A stretch of DNA of 64,000 bases from CAWJFJ01 sp963800065. GTDB lineage: Bacteria; Actinomycetota; Acidimicrobiia; Acidimicrobiales; UBA8190. Under the pieces are notes generated by a model, which was given only the letters and a program-made list of their open reading frames with translations, was not told the DNA's origin and made no database searches. The stretch covers positions 558,001 through 622,000 of the forward strand of contig CAWCZO010000003.1 of assembly GCA_963800065.1 (NCBI GenBank), read 5' to 3'. Shown here piece after piece: positions 1 to 8,965 of the stretch; the stretch's first letter is position 1; each line of letters begins with the position of its first letter. Position numbers and translations under genes: made by a program.

Positions 1-1
1 G

Positions 2-2293
2 GAGAAGCGGCACTGGGCCAAGCCCATCCCCATCTCCGAGCTCGTGATGCTCGACCGGGAGCGGTGCATCCAGTGCGGGCGCTGCGTCCGCTTCGCCAAC
101 GAGATCGCCGGCGAGGCCCAGATCGACTTCCTGGGGCGGGGTGACGCCGTCGAGGTGAACGTCTTCGAAGGACACGCCTTCTCGTCGTACTTCTCGGGGA
201 ACACCGTCCAGATCTGTCCCGTCGGGGCGCTCACGGCCACCCCCTACCGGTTCACGGCCCGTCCCTGGGACCTCGATCAGGTGGAGTCGACCTGCACGCT
301 GTGCGCCTTCGGGTGCCGGGCCGCCGTCCAGTCCTCGGCCAACCGGATCACCCGCCTGCTCGGGATGGACAGCGACCCGGTCAACCAGTCCTGGTTGTGC
401 GACAAGGGCCGGTTCGTCTCCGAGGCGGCCAACGCCGAGAGCAGGTTGACCGAACCCCTGGTGCGGCGCGGTGGCGCCCTCGAGCCGGCGTCGTGGGGGG
501 AGGCCCTGGCCACCGTGGCCGAGCGCCTGGGCCGGATCCGCAGCGATCGGGGCGCCGATGCCATCGGCCTGATCGGCGGGGCCCGGTTGTCCAACGAGGA
601 CGCCTACGCCTGGGCCAAGCTGGCCAAGGGTGTCCTCGGGACCGACTCGGTCGACGCCCAGATGGGCGACGGGCTCCCGGCCGAGGTGGTGGTGGCTCTG
701 CCCCGGGCCACGGTGGACGAGGCCTGCTCGGCGCGCTGCATCGTCGTCCTGGCCGGTGATCTGCGCGAGGAGTTGCCCGTGCTGTTCCTGCGGGTGCGGG
801 GGGCGGTGGTCGACAACGGGGTGGCCCTCGTCGAGGTGGCCCCCCGGGCCGGATCCCTGACCGGGTTCGCCACCGCCTCGGTGGCCTACCGGCCCGGCGA
901 GGCGGCCGCCGTCCTGCGGGCCCTGGCCGTGGGCGGGGAGCGACCGGCGACGGTGGACGAGGCCGTCTGGGCGGCGGCCACCGGGGCCGTCGGGCGCGCC
1001 GGGACCGCCGGGGACGGCGTGGTGGTCATCGTGGGGCGTCCCTCCCTGGCCGAGGACGGTGCCCTGGTGGCCGAGGCTGCCGCCGCCGCCGCCGAGGCGT
1101 GGCCGTCGGCGCGCTTTCTCCCGGCGCTGCGGCGGGGGAACGTGATGGGGGCCATCGACATGGGCCTGGCCCCCGGTCTGCTCCCCGGTCGGGTGTCGCT
1201 CGACGACGGCCGGGCCTGGTTCGCGGAGTCCTGGGGTTCGGTGCCCGACGGACGGGGTCGTGATGCGGCCGGGATCCTGGGCGGGTTGGCCGACGGGACC
1301 ATGGCGGCCCTGCTGCTGGTGGGGGCCGATCCGCTGGGTGACTTCCCCGACGCCACGTTGGCGGGCGAGGCGCTCGGGAAGGCCGAGTTCGTGGTGGCCG
1401 TGGACGGCTTCCTGTCCCCCTCGGCGGCGCGAGCCGACGTCGTCCTCCCCGCCGCCATCGTCCACGAGCGGTCGGGGACGACGACGAACATCGAAGGACG
1501 GGTGACCCGTCTGGGGCAGAAGCTGGTGGCCCCCGGCCAGTGCTGGCCCGACTGGATGATCGCGTCGGAGCTGGCCGAACGACTCCACGGCGACCTGGGC
1601 GTCGGGAGCATCTCCGACCTGTGGGACGAGATCGAGCGTCTGGCCCCGTCCCACGCCGGGATCACCCGGGCCGCGCTCGAAGCGCCGTCGGCCCGTGACG
1701 GGATCGTCGCCCCGCTGGCGGCGTCCCCGGTGGTCCTGGGGCGCCGGCTGTCGCCCGAGCCGTTCGACCCGATGGCCACCCCGGGGATCGAATCGGTCGA
1801 GGCCCAGGGGGCGCCCCCCCGCTCGGGCGGGGCCGAACCGTCGGGGGGGGAGGGGAGCGAGAACGGGTCCGCTGGCTCCTCGGGGACCGACGGAACCGGG
1901 GGCTCGCGTCCGCGGCCGCTGTCGTGGCCCCAGCCGGTGGCGGCGCCGGCGTTGCCGGCCCCCGACAGCTACTCGGTGCGGCTGGTCTCGGGCCGGCGCC
2001 TCTACGACGGCGGGATCCTGCTCGGCGCCTGTGAGTCGCTCCGCTCGCTGGTGGCGGGAGCGGGGCTGCGGGCCCATCCCCACGACCTCGAGAAGCTCGG
2101 GGTGGGGGCGGGGGGCCCCGTCCGGGTCCGCTCGGCGCGCGGTGATGTCGTGCTCGACGCCACCGCCGACGAGACGGTGCCGCGCGGGGTGGCCACGGTG
2201 GACTTCAACCTCGAGAGCGACGGTGCCGCCGCCGCCGGGGCCCTGATCGACTGCCGGCAAGCCGTGGTCGACGTCCGGATGGAGACGCCGTGA
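2..2293 (+). CDS. nuoG: NADH-quinone oxidoreductase subunit G (5' end missing)
   Basis: This is the iron-sulfur-rich electron-transfer subunit of the complex I peripheral arm. The reading frame is open from base 2, so the N-terminal 2Fe-2S domain lies outside the window. What remains begins within the 4Fe-4S ferredoxin region (CIQCGRC near base 66, partner Cys near 218). The Mo-bis-PGD-type domain follows, opening with C-x2-C-x3-C-x27-C at about 293-405. That spacing fits the extra N7 cluster ligands found in only some bacterial NuoG proteins. A Gly/Ser/Pro-rich linker (about 1797-1920) precedes a small molybdopterin-dinucleotide-binding-like C-terminal domain. The stop TGA overlaps the nuoH GTG, which implies translational coupling. 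The identification is firm from motifs and context. Confidence 0.95.
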   Translation, partial: EKRHWAKPIPISELVMLDRERCIQCGRCVRFANEIAGEAQIDFLGRGDAVEVNVFEGHAFSSYFSGNTVQICPVGALTATPYRFTARPWDLDQVESTCTLCAFGCRAAVQSSANRITRLLGMDSDPVNQSWLCDKGRFVSEAANAESRLTEPLVRRGGALEPASWGEALATVAERLGRIRSDRGADAIGLIGGARLSNEDAYAWAKLAKGVLGTDSVDAQMGDGLPAEVVVALPRATVDEACSARCIVVLAGDLREELPVLFLRVRGAVVDNGVALVEVAPRAGSLTGFATASVAYRPGEAAAVLRALAVGGERPATVDEAVWAAATGAVGRAGTAGDGVVVIVGRPSLAEDGALVAEAAAAAAEAWPSARFLPALRRGNVMGAIDMGLAPGLLPGRVSLDDGRAWFAESWGSVPDGRGRDAAGILGGLADGTMAALLLVGADPLGDFPDATLAGEALGKAEFVVAVDGFLSPSAARADVVLPAAIVHERSGTTTNIEGRVTRLGQKLVAPGQCWPDWMIASELAERLHGDLGVGSISDLWDEIERLAPSHAGITRAALEAPSARDGIVAPLAASPVVLGRRLSPEPFDPMATPGIESVEAQGAPPRSGGAEPSGGEGSENGSAGSSGTDGTGGSRPRPLSWPQPVAAPALPAPDSYSVRLVSGRRLYDGGILLGACESLRSLVAGAGLRAHPHDLEKLGVGAGGPVRVRSARGDVVLDATADETVPRGVATVDFNLESDGAAAAGALIDCRQAVVDVRMETP

Positions 2294-3525
2294 GCACCGG
2301 CCCCCTGGCCGTCGTCGGCCACGTGCTGGCCCTGGGCGACCCGCTGTTCGCCAACGGGGTGCACTGGGTGGAATTGCTGATCGTGGTGATCAAGGTGGTC
2401 GTGGCCTTCGCCGCCCTGATGGGGACCGTCACGCTCATGATCTGGTTCGAACGGAAGGTCATCTCGGACATGCAGGCGCGGATCGGGCCGAACCGGGCCG
2501 GGCCCTGGGGACTGCTGCAGACCCTGGCCGACGGGACCAAGCTGATCTTCAAGGAGGACTTCGTCCCGGAGAAGGCCGACCGGACCGTCTACAAGCTGGC
2601 TCCCTACCTGGCGCTGATGCCGGCCTTCATGGCCTTCGCCATCGTCCCCGTGGGGGGACTGGTGACCGTGGCCGGTCACCGTTTCGAGTTGCAGGTGGCC
2701 GATCCCCCCGTGGGGATCCTGTTCCTGCTGGCCATGTCCTCGGTCTCGGTCTACGGGGTCATGCTGGCCGGCTGGTCGTCGGGGTCGAAGTACCCGTTGC
2801 TCGGCTCGGTGCGGGCCTCGGCCCAGATGATCTCCTACGAAGCGGCCATGGGGATGTCGGTGGTGACGGTGGTGCTGATCGCCGGGACGCTGTCGACGCG
2901 GGGGATCATCGACGCCCAGAGCACGACCTTCTTCGCCAGTTGGAACCTGATCAGGACGGCGGTCGTCCCCTTCGTCATCTTCATGATCGCCATCACCGCC
3001 GAGCTGCAACGGCCCCCCTTCGACCTGGCCGAGGCCGACAGCGAGCTGGTGGGCGGTTTCAACACCGAGTACGCCTCGTTCCACTTCGCCGTCTTCTACA
3101 TGGCCGAGTTCATGAACGTGATCACCATGTCGGCGGTGGCGGTGACGCTGTTCCTGGGTGGGCCCGACGGGCCCACCGCGCATGTCTTCATCCTCTCGTG
3201 GGTGATCCCCGTCGCCTGGTTCCTGGGAAAGACGTCGCTGTTCCTCTTCCTCTACGTGTGGTTGCGGGCCGCCCTGCCCCGGCTGCGGTACGACCAGTTG
3301 ATGGACCTGGGGTGGAAGGTGCTGATCCCGCTGTCGCTGGGCTGGGTCCTGCTGGTGGCCGCCGGCCAGGTGGGCGGCTGGTGGGGTGTCGGTGTCTTCG
3401 GGGCCATCGCCGTGGGCTTCGGGTTCCTGATCAGAGCGGTCGTGGTGGGCCGGGCCCGCAACCAGGAGGCGGAGACGGTGGCCGGCGTCCGCAGCGGACG
3501 TCCTCCGCGGACGGTCGGGCCGTGA
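2290..3525 (+). CDS. nuoH: NADH-quinone oxidoreductase subunit H
   Basis: This membrane subunit forms the quinone-access chamber where the peripheral and membrane arms of complex I meet. The 411-residue protein has eight or more hydrophobic helices. It carries the hallmark loops of the family: FERKVISDMQARIGPNRAGP after the first helix, and QRPPFDLAEADSELVGGFNTEY in the middle. The acidic residues of these loops line the quinone/proton path in known structures. The GTG start overlaps the nuoG stop and its own TGA overlaps the nuoI GTG. The C-terminus has a short basic tail. NuoH is usually 320-430 residues long, so the length is normal. Confidence 0.96.
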   Translation: MSTGPLAVVGHVLALGDPLFANGVHWVELLIVVIKVVVAFAALMGTVTLMIWFERKVISDMQARIGPNRAGPWGLLQTLADGTKLIFKEDFVPEKADRTVYKLAPYLALMPAFMAFAIVPVGGLVTVAGHRFELQVADPPVGILFLLAMSSVSVYGVMLAGWSSGSKYPLLGSVRASAQMISYEAAMGMSVVTVVLIAGTLSTRGIIDAQSTTFFASWNLIRTAVVPFVIFMIAITAELQRPPFDLAEADSELVGGFNTEYASFHFAVFYMAEFMNVITMSAVAVTLFLGGPDGPTAHVFILSWVIPVAWFLGKTSLFLFLYVWLRAALPRLRYDQLMDLGWKVLIPLSLGWVLLVAAGQVGGWWGVGVFGAIAVGFGFLIRAVVVGRARNQEAETVAGVRSGRPPRTVGP

Positions 3526-4304
3526 GCTTCTTCAGTTTCTTCGGCGGTTTCAAGGTGTCCCTGCAGCAGATGGCCCGGACCAGGGTCACCTGGCAGTACC
3601 CGCTGGAGAAGAAGCCGAAGGCGAACCGGGTGCACGGCCGCCACGTCCTCAACCGCTACGAGGACGGGATGGAGAAGTGCATTGGCTGCGAACTGTGCGC
3701 CGGAGTCTGTCCCGCCGACTGTATCTACGTGCGGGGTGCCGACAACCCGGCCGGCGACCCGGTGTCTCCGGGGGAGCGTTACGGGTTCGTCTACGAGATC
3801 AATTACCTGCGGTGCATCCACTGCGACATGTGCGTGGAGGCGTGCCCGACCGAGGCGATCACCGAGACGAAGCTCTTCGAGTTCTCCTTCACCAACCGCT
3901 CCGACGCCATCTACACGAAGAAGGAGCTGCTCGTCGGCGACGACGGGCGGCCCCGGCACATGCCCTGGGAGGACTGGCGCGAGGGGGACGATCTGTTCAC
4001 GTCGGCCTGGATGCGGGCCACCTCGCCGTCGGGGAACGCCGCCTACGAGGGGCGGGTCCAGTGGTCGGGCGAGCTCGGCTACGGGGTGCGGGCCCCCGAG
4101 GGGGGGCAGAGCGGGCTCCGTGACGACGCCGCCACCGGCATCCGGGAGATCCGCGACGTCTTCTCCGCCCATCTCGACGACTACGAGCGGAACGACGACC
4201 AGCGCGGTCCCGTCGGGGTGCGGAACCGACTGAAGGCCCACATCGCCCTGCGGAAGGCCACCATCCGGATACCGGGACGCCCCCGCCCGAAGGCGGGTCC
4301 GTGA
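3522..4304 (+). CDS. nuoI: NADH-quinone oxidoreductase subunit I
   Basis: NuoI carries two 4Fe-4S clusters (N6a and N6b) that pass electrons to cluster N2. Both ferredoxin motifs are intact: CIGCELCAGVCPADC near 3679 and CIHCDMCVEACPTEA near 3813. The GTG at 3522 was chosen because it overlaps the nuoH stop and gives a normal NuoI N-terminus with an amphipathic start. The frame is open further upstream, but that part is antisense-like and low in plausibility. At 260 residues it is longer than the roughly 180-residue minimal form. The extra length is a C-terminal tail ending in basic residues and prolines, as in several actinobacteria. Confidence 0.95.
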   Translation: MSFFSFFGGFKVSLQQMARTRVTWQYPLEKKPKANRVHGRHVLNRYEDGMEKCIGCELCAGVCPADCIYVRGADNPAGDPVSPGERYGFVYEINYLRCIHCDMCVEACPTEAITETKLFEFSFTNRSDAIYTKKELLVGDDGRPRHMPWEDWREGDDLFTSAWMRATSPSGNAAYEGRVQWSGELGYGVRAPEGGQSGLRDDAATGIREIRDVFSAHLDDYERNDDQRGPVGVRNRLKAHIALRKATIRIPGRPRPKAGP

Positions 4305-5047
4305 TGGCCGGTCTCGTCGCCACTCCGCTTCTGGCCCTGGTGGGGAGGGCCACCGTCGTCGACCGGATCACCTTCGGCATCGGCGCCACCATCGTGATAC
4401 TGGGGGCCATCGGGGTGGTGATCTCGCGCAATCCCGTCCACGCCGCCCTGATGCTGGTGATGACGCTGTTCGGGGTGGCCGTCCTCTTCGTCGAGCAGGG
4501 GGCCAACTTCCTGGCCGCCGTCCAGGTGATCGTCTACGCCGGCGCCATCGTGGTGCTGTTCCTCTTCGTCATCATGTTCCTCGGGGTGGACCGCCAGGAG
4601 AACCTGGCCGAGGAGCCGCTGCCCCTGCAGAGGCCGCTGGCCCTCGTGCTGGTGGTGCTGGGTCTGGCCGGGTTGCTCGTCCTGGGGATCGGGTCGCACT
4701 GGTCGACCGGGGCGCCGTCGGTGGCCGGTCCGGCCCTGGGCCAGCGCGGCGGTGACGTCGCCGCGCTGGGCCGGAGCGTCTTCACGACGTACCTGTTCCC
4801 CTTCGAGATCACCGCCGCCCTGCTGGTGATCGCCGTGGTCGGGGCCGTGGTCCTGGCCCGCCGCCCCCGGGACACCGAGGGAGACGACGCCGGGACCGAC
4901 GGCGGCGACGGTCCCGCACCGCCGGTGGCCGGGGGGACGGTCGAGTCGACCGAGTCCGTGGCCCGGGCCGTGGCGGGAACGGTGTCGGCCGCCCAAGGCC
5001 GGGCCGACGCCGACGACGGTGTCGAGACGGCGGAGGTGACACCGTGA
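4301..5047 (+). CDS. nuoJ: NADH-quinone oxidoreductase subunit J
   Basis: NuoJ is a small membrane subunit next to NuoK and NuoH in complex I; its helix 3 pi-bulge takes part in coupling. Five hydrophobic segments are visible in the first 190 residues, including the conserved stretch NPVHAALMLVMTLFGVAVLF and a YAGAIVVLFLFVIMF helix. After the last helix there is a tail of about 60 residues rich in Asp, Gly, Thr and Ala, longer than in E. coli and probably disordered on the cytoplasmic side. The start is GTG 4301 or ATG 4304; both overlap or abut the nuoI stop. The stop overlaps nuoK. Confidence 0.95.
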   Translation: MMAGLVATPLLALVGRATVVDRITFGIGATIVILGAIGVVISRNPVHAALMLVMTLFGVAVLFVEQGANFLAAVQVIVYAGAIVVLFLFVIMFLGVDRQENLAEEPLPLQRPLALVLVVLGLAGLLVLGIGSHWSTGAPSVAGPALGQRGGDVAALGRSVFTTYLFPFEITAALLVIAVVGAVVLARRPRDTEGDDAGTDGGDGPAPPVAGGTVESTESVARAVAGTVSAAQGRADADDGVETAEVTP

Positions 5048-5349
5048 GCATCGCCGGGCAGTGGTACCTGGCCCTGGGGGCCGTGCTGTTCAGCATCGGG
5101 GCGGTGGGCCTGCTGGTGCGCCGGAACGTGCTCGTGATGTTCATGTGCATCGAGCTCATGCTGAACGCCGCCAACCTGACCTTCGTCACCTTCGCCCGGA
5201 TGCTGAACGACATCGGCGGCCAGGCCCTGGTGTTCTTCGTCCTGGTGGTGGCCGCCGCCGAGGTGGTGGTGGGCCTGGGCCTGGTGGTGGCCATCTTCCG
5301 GCGCCGCCGCGGGACCACGGCCGACGACCTGCACATGCTGAAGGGCTGA
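5044..5349 (+). CDS. nuoK: NADH-quinone oxidoreductase subunit K
   Basis: This 101-residue, three-helix membrane subunit of complex I is homologous to MrpC. The two conserved membrane glutamates used in proton translocation are present, one in MCIELMLNAANLTF and one in VVAAAEVVVGLGL. The size is exactly that expected for the family. The GTG start overlaps the nuoJ stop, and nuoL starts two bases after its TGA. Confidence 0.97.
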   Translation: MSIAGQWYLALGAVLFSIGAVGLLVRRNVLVMFMCIELMLNAANLTFVTFARMLNDIGGQALVFFVLVVAAAEVVVGLGLVVAIFRRRRGTTADDLHMLKG

Positions 5350-5351
5350 CG

Positions 5352-7256
5352 GTGATCCACGCCGCCTATCTGATGCCCCTGCTGCCGCTGGCCGGCTTCG
5401 TGGTGCTGGCCGCCGCCGGGCGCCGGCTCGGCGACCCGTGGGCGGGATGGCTGGGGACGGCCACGGTGGCCGGGGCCTTCGTGGCCGCCTGCGTGACCTA
5501 CGCCGGACTCCTCGGCCGTCACGGACCGACGGGGGCGCGGGAATTCACCCAGTCCCTGTTCACCTGGATCCCGGTGGGCGGCCTGCAGGTGAAGGCGGCG
5601 CTGCTCGTCGACCCGTTGTCGGTGACGATGGTGCTGTTCGTCACCGGGATCAGCACGTTGATCCACCTGTACTCGATCGGGTACATGAAGGGGGACCGCG
5701 ACTACCCGAAGTTCTTCGTCTACCTGAACCTCTTCGTGGCCTCGATGCTGATCCTGGTCCTGGCCAACAACCTCGTCTTCACCTTCGTGGGCTGGGAGGG
5801 GGTGGGGCTGTGTTCGTACTGGCTCATCTCCTTCTGGTTCGGGCGCGACACGGCCGCCAGCGCCGGGCAGAAGGCCTTCCTCTACAACCGGTTGGCCGAC
5901 GTGGGTTTCCTGATCGCCATCTTCCTGGTGTTCGACAAGACGGGGACCGTCGACTACCTGGGTATCTTCTCGCACAACCCCGCCCTCGGATCGGGGGCGC
6001 GGACGGCCATCTGTCTGCTGCTGTTCGTGGCCGCCGTGGGGAAGTCGGCGCAGATCCCGCTGTTCCCGTGGCTGGCCGACGCCATGGAGGGCCCGACACC
6101 GGTGTCCGCCCTCATCCACGCCGCCACCATGGTGACGGCGGGGGTCTACCTGATGTGCCGGATCAGCCCGCTGCTGGCGCTGTCGGCCGACGCCCGGGTG
6201 GTGGTGGCGTCGATCGGGGCCGCCACCGCCTTCGTGGCCGCCACCATCGCCTGCGCCCAGCAGGACATCAAGAAGGTGCTCGCCTATTCGACGGTGTCGC
6301 AGCTCGGGTACATGTTCCTGGCCGTGGGGACCGGGGCCTACGAGGCGGCCATCTTCCTCATGGTGGCCCACGCCTTCTTCAAGGCGCTGCTCTTCCTGGG
6401 GGCCGGCTCGGTCATCCACGGGCTCCACGACGAGCAGGACCTGAAGAAGATGGGGAACCTGCGCCGCTACATGAAGCTCACCTTCCTCACCTTCGGAGTC
6501 GGCTGGCTGGCCATCGCCGGGATCCCGCCGCTGTCGGGCTTCTTCGCCAAGGGGGACATCCTCGACAACGCCTTCGCCCGCTACCCCGCCCTGTGGGTCG
6601 TCGGTCTCGTCACCGCCGCGCTGACGGCGTACTACATGACGCGGCTCTTCGTCCTGACCTTCTACGGAGAGGATCGGTGGCGACGGACGTCGTCGAGCGG
6701 GGCCGGCCACGGCTCGGAGGGGGCCGAGCCCCACGAGTCGCCCTGGGTGATGGCACTGCCGTTGGTGGTGTTGGCCGCCCTGGCTCTGGTGGGCGGACTG
6801 CTCAACCTGCCCGGCCATCTCAGCTTCGATCCCCTCGGGTGGCTCGCCCCCGTCTTCGGGGCGGCCCTCTACGACGCCCACCAGTCGGGGAGCACGCAGT
6901 GGGTGCTGGCCGTGGTCGATGCCGTGGTGGCCGTGGGCGGGCTGGGGGTCGGCGTCGCCCTGTGGCGGCGGCGGACCGACAATCCGGCCCTCGAACCGGT
7001 GGTGCTGCAGAAGTCGTACTTCATCGACGACATCTACGACACCGTGATCGGGAGGCCGGCCGAGGGCTTCGCCCGGTTGGCGGCCGTCTTCGACACCAGG
7101 GTCATCGACGGAGCCGTGAACGGGGTGGCCCGGCTGGCCCGGGGGGCGGGGGGCGGACTGCGGCGGATCCAGACCGGTTTCGTGAGGCAGTACGCGCTGG
7201 CGATCGTGATCGGCGCCGTGGCCCTTCTGGCCTACATGCTGACGAGGGTGTCGTGA
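5352..7256 (+). CDS. nuoL: NADH-quinone oxidoreductase subunit L
   Basis: This is the distal antiporter-like proton-pumping subunit of the complex I membrane arm (634 residues). The key glutamate is in FVGWEGVGLCSYWLI, and the lysine and histidine-rich central helices follow (KSAQIPLFPWLADAMEGPTP, SALIHAATMVTAGVYL). The C-terminal part contains the long lateral-helix region and a final transmembrane anchor (ALAIVIGAVALLAYML). GTG 5352 was taken as the start because it lies two bases after nuoK and gives the standard hydrophobic N-terminus. A longer frame from 5061 exists only because the upstream frame lacks a stop. The stop overlaps the nuoM GTG. Confidence 0.95.
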   Translation: MIHAAYLMPLLPLAGFVVLAAAGRRLGDPWAGWLGTATVAGAFVAACVTYAGLLGRHGPTGAREFTQSLFTWIPVGGLQVKAALLVDPLSVTMVLFVTGISTLIHLYSIGYMKGDRDYPKFFVYLNLFVASMLILVLANNLVFTFVGWEGVGLCSYWLISFWFGRDTAASAGQKAFLYNRLADVGFLIAIFLVFDKTGTVDYLGIFSHNPALGSGARTAICLLLFVAAVGKSAQIPLFPWLADAMEGPTPVSALIHAATMVTAGVYLMCRISPLLALSADARVVVASIGAATAFVAATIACAQQDIKKVLAYSTVSQLGYMFLAVGTGAYEAAIFLMVAHAFFKALLFLGAGSVIHGLHDEQDLKKMGNLRRYMKLTFLTFGVGWLAIAGIPPLSGFFAKGDILDNAFARYPALWVVGLVTAALTAYYMTRLFVLTFYGEDRWRRTSSSGAGHGSEGAEPHESPWVMALPLVVLAALALVGGLLNLPGHLSFDPLGWLAPVFGAALYDAHQSGSTQWVLAVVDAVVAVGGLGVGVALWRRRTDNPALEPVVLQKSYFIDDIYDTVIGRPAEGFARLAAVFDTRVIDGAVNGVARLARGAGGGLRRIQTGFVRQYALAIVIGAVALLAYMLTRVS

Positions 7257-8965
7257 CCCACGACGACGCCTTCCCGTTCCTGACCGTCCTGGTCCTGCTG
7301 CCGGCGGGGGCCGCTGTGGTGGCCGCCCTCGTGCCGCGGACCCTGGGGGAGAGGCGACAGCGGATCGTCGTCGAGGTCGTCGGCCTGGTGGCCACGTGCG
7401 CCACGTTGGCGCTGGCCGTGACCATCGCCGTGCGCTACCACGCCGGCAACGGGAGCTACCGGCTGGTGAGCGACCACCAGTGGGTGCCGTCGCTCGGGAT
7501 CGGGTGGCACCTCGGTGTCGACGGGATCTCGGTCTTCCTGCTCCTCATGTCGGCCGTGCTCTTCCCGTTGGTGCTGCTGGCCGCCCGCGAACGGCGCGAT
7601 CCCCGTGCCTTCGTGGCCTGGCTGCTCGTGCTCGAGGCGGCCTGCCTGGGAAGCTTCGTCGCCCTCGACCTCGTCCTGTTCTTCCTGTTCTTCGAACTCA
7701 CCCTGGTGCCGGTGTACTTCATCGTGGCCGGCTGGGGATTCGCCCGGCGGGCCTACGCGGCGATGAAGTTCTTCCTCTACACGTTCCTCGGGTCGGCCTT
7801 CTTACTGGTGGGGATCGTGGCCGTGGCCGTCATCCACGAGCGTCAGACGGGGGTGTTCACCTTCGACCTGGTGAGCCTCACCCACACCCACCTGGGGCTC
7901 GGGACGCAGGTCCTGCTGTTCCTGGCCTTCACCTCCGCCTTCGCCGTGAAGGCCCCCATCTTCCCGTTCCACACCTGGTCCCCCGACGCCTACGCCGAGG
8001 CCCCGATGGGGGGATCGGTGATCCTGGCCGCCGTGATGGCCAAGCTCGGGACCTACGGGATCGTCCGCTTCGACCTGAGCCTGTTCCCCCGGGCCGTGGT
8101 CGACCTGGCCCCTCTGCTCCTCACCCTGGGGGTGGTGGGGATCCTGTACGGGGCCATCGTGGCCTGCGCCACGCGTGACCTGAAACGGCTGGTGGCGTAT
8201 TCGTCGCTGGCCCATCTCGGCTTCATCGTGCTGGGGACGTTCGCCCTGACCACCCAGGCCCTCACCGGAAGCGTCGTCCAGATGGTCAACCACGGCCTGG
8301 TGATCGCCTTGCTGTTCATCGTGATCGGGTGGATCTACGAGCGGCGCAAGACGTGGCAGACCTCCGAGCTACGCGGTCTGCAGAGGCCCGCCCCGGTCCT
8401 GGCCGCCGTGTTCATGGTGGCCCTGCTGGCCACCATCGGCCTGCCGGGGCTGAACGGGTTCGTGGGGGAGTTCCTCATCCTGATCGGGACCTTCGTGACC
8501 CACCGGTGGTGGGCCGTGGTGGCCACCGGGGGCGTGGTGGCGGCCGCTGTCTACATGTTGTGGGCCTACCAGCAGGCCTTCCACCACGAGCCCGACGCCG
8601 CCAACGCCGCCACCCCGGACATCAGCTGGCGCGAGGGGGCCATCGTGGCCCCGCTGGTGGTCCTCATCGTCTTCCTGGGCGTGTACCCGAAGCCGGTGCT
8701 CGACCGGATCACCCCGTCGGTCGATCTGCTCGTCCGCCACGTCGACCAGGCCACGGGGAAGAGCCCGCCGGCCGTGTCGACCGGCGGACCACAGCGGGTC
8801 TCGGCCGCGTCGTCACGGTCGTCGTCGGCGGGGTCGTCGGCCAGAGGGCACGTGACGGCCGCCCACCGGCGGGGCACGGCGGTGACCGGCGTGGCCCACA
8901 TGGTCTCGTGGCCGGCGGCGGCGGGTACCGGCGCCGCCACGGCCTTGCTCGGGAGGGTGCCGTGA
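7253..8965 (+). CDS. nuoM: NADH-quinone oxidoreductase subunit M
   Basis: This is the second antiporter-like pump subunit of complex I (570 residues). The conserved helix-5 glutamate is in FFELTLVPVYFIV, and the lysine-bearing KAPIFPFHTWSPDAYAEAP segment follows. About 14 hydrophobic helices can be traced. The C-terminus has an extra Ser/Ala/Arg-rich tail of about 70 residues after the last core helix, ending in a weakly hydrophobic stretch. That tail is not part of the typical core. The GTG start overlaps the nuoL stop (GTGA), and the stop overlaps nuoN. Confidence 0.95.
   Translation: MTHDDAFPFLTVLVLLPAGAAVVAALVPRTLGERRQRIVVEVVGLVATCATLALAVTIAVRYHAGNGSYRLVSDHQWVPSLGIGWHLGVDGISVFLLLMSAVLFPLVLLAARERRDPRAFVAWLLVLEAACLGSFVALDLVLFFLFFELTLVPVYFIVAGWGFARRAYAAMKFFLYTFLGSAFLLVGIVAVAVIHERQTGVFTFDLVSLTHTHLGLGTQVLLFLAFTSAFAVKAPIFPFHTWSPDAYAEAPMGGSVILAAVMAKLGTYGIVRFDLSLFPRAVVDLAPLLLTLGVVGILYGAIVACATRDLKRLVAYSSLAHLGFIVLGTFALTTQALTGSVVQMVNHGLVIALLFIVIGWIYERRKTWQTSELRGLQRPAPVLAAVFMVALLATIGLPGLNGFVGEFLILIGTFVTHRWWAVVATGGVVAAAVYMLWAYQQAFHHEPDAANAATPDISWREGAIVAPLVVLIVFLGVYPKPVLDRITPSVDLLVRHVDQATGKSPPAVSTGGPQRVSAASSRSSSAGSSARGHVTAAHRRGTAVTGVAHMVSWPAAAGTGAATALLGRVP

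Noticed and set aside
2002..3183. Long minus-strand open frame opposite nuoG and nuoH (393 codons), and many similar His/Arg/Gly-rich frames
   Set aside because: High GC leaves few stops in antisense frames. The products are His/Gly/Arg-rich without domains, and the plus strand carries clear nuo genes.
4809..6881. 690-codon minus-strand frame opposite nuoJ to nuoL
   Set aside because: Composition is low-complexity and mirrors the sense codons of nuoL; no motif or ribosome site supports it.
5438..8965. Very long 1175-codon plus-strand frame across nuoL and nuoM
   Set aside because: Only the part from 7253 (nuoM) has sense content; the upstream part is an out-of-frame reading of nuoL.
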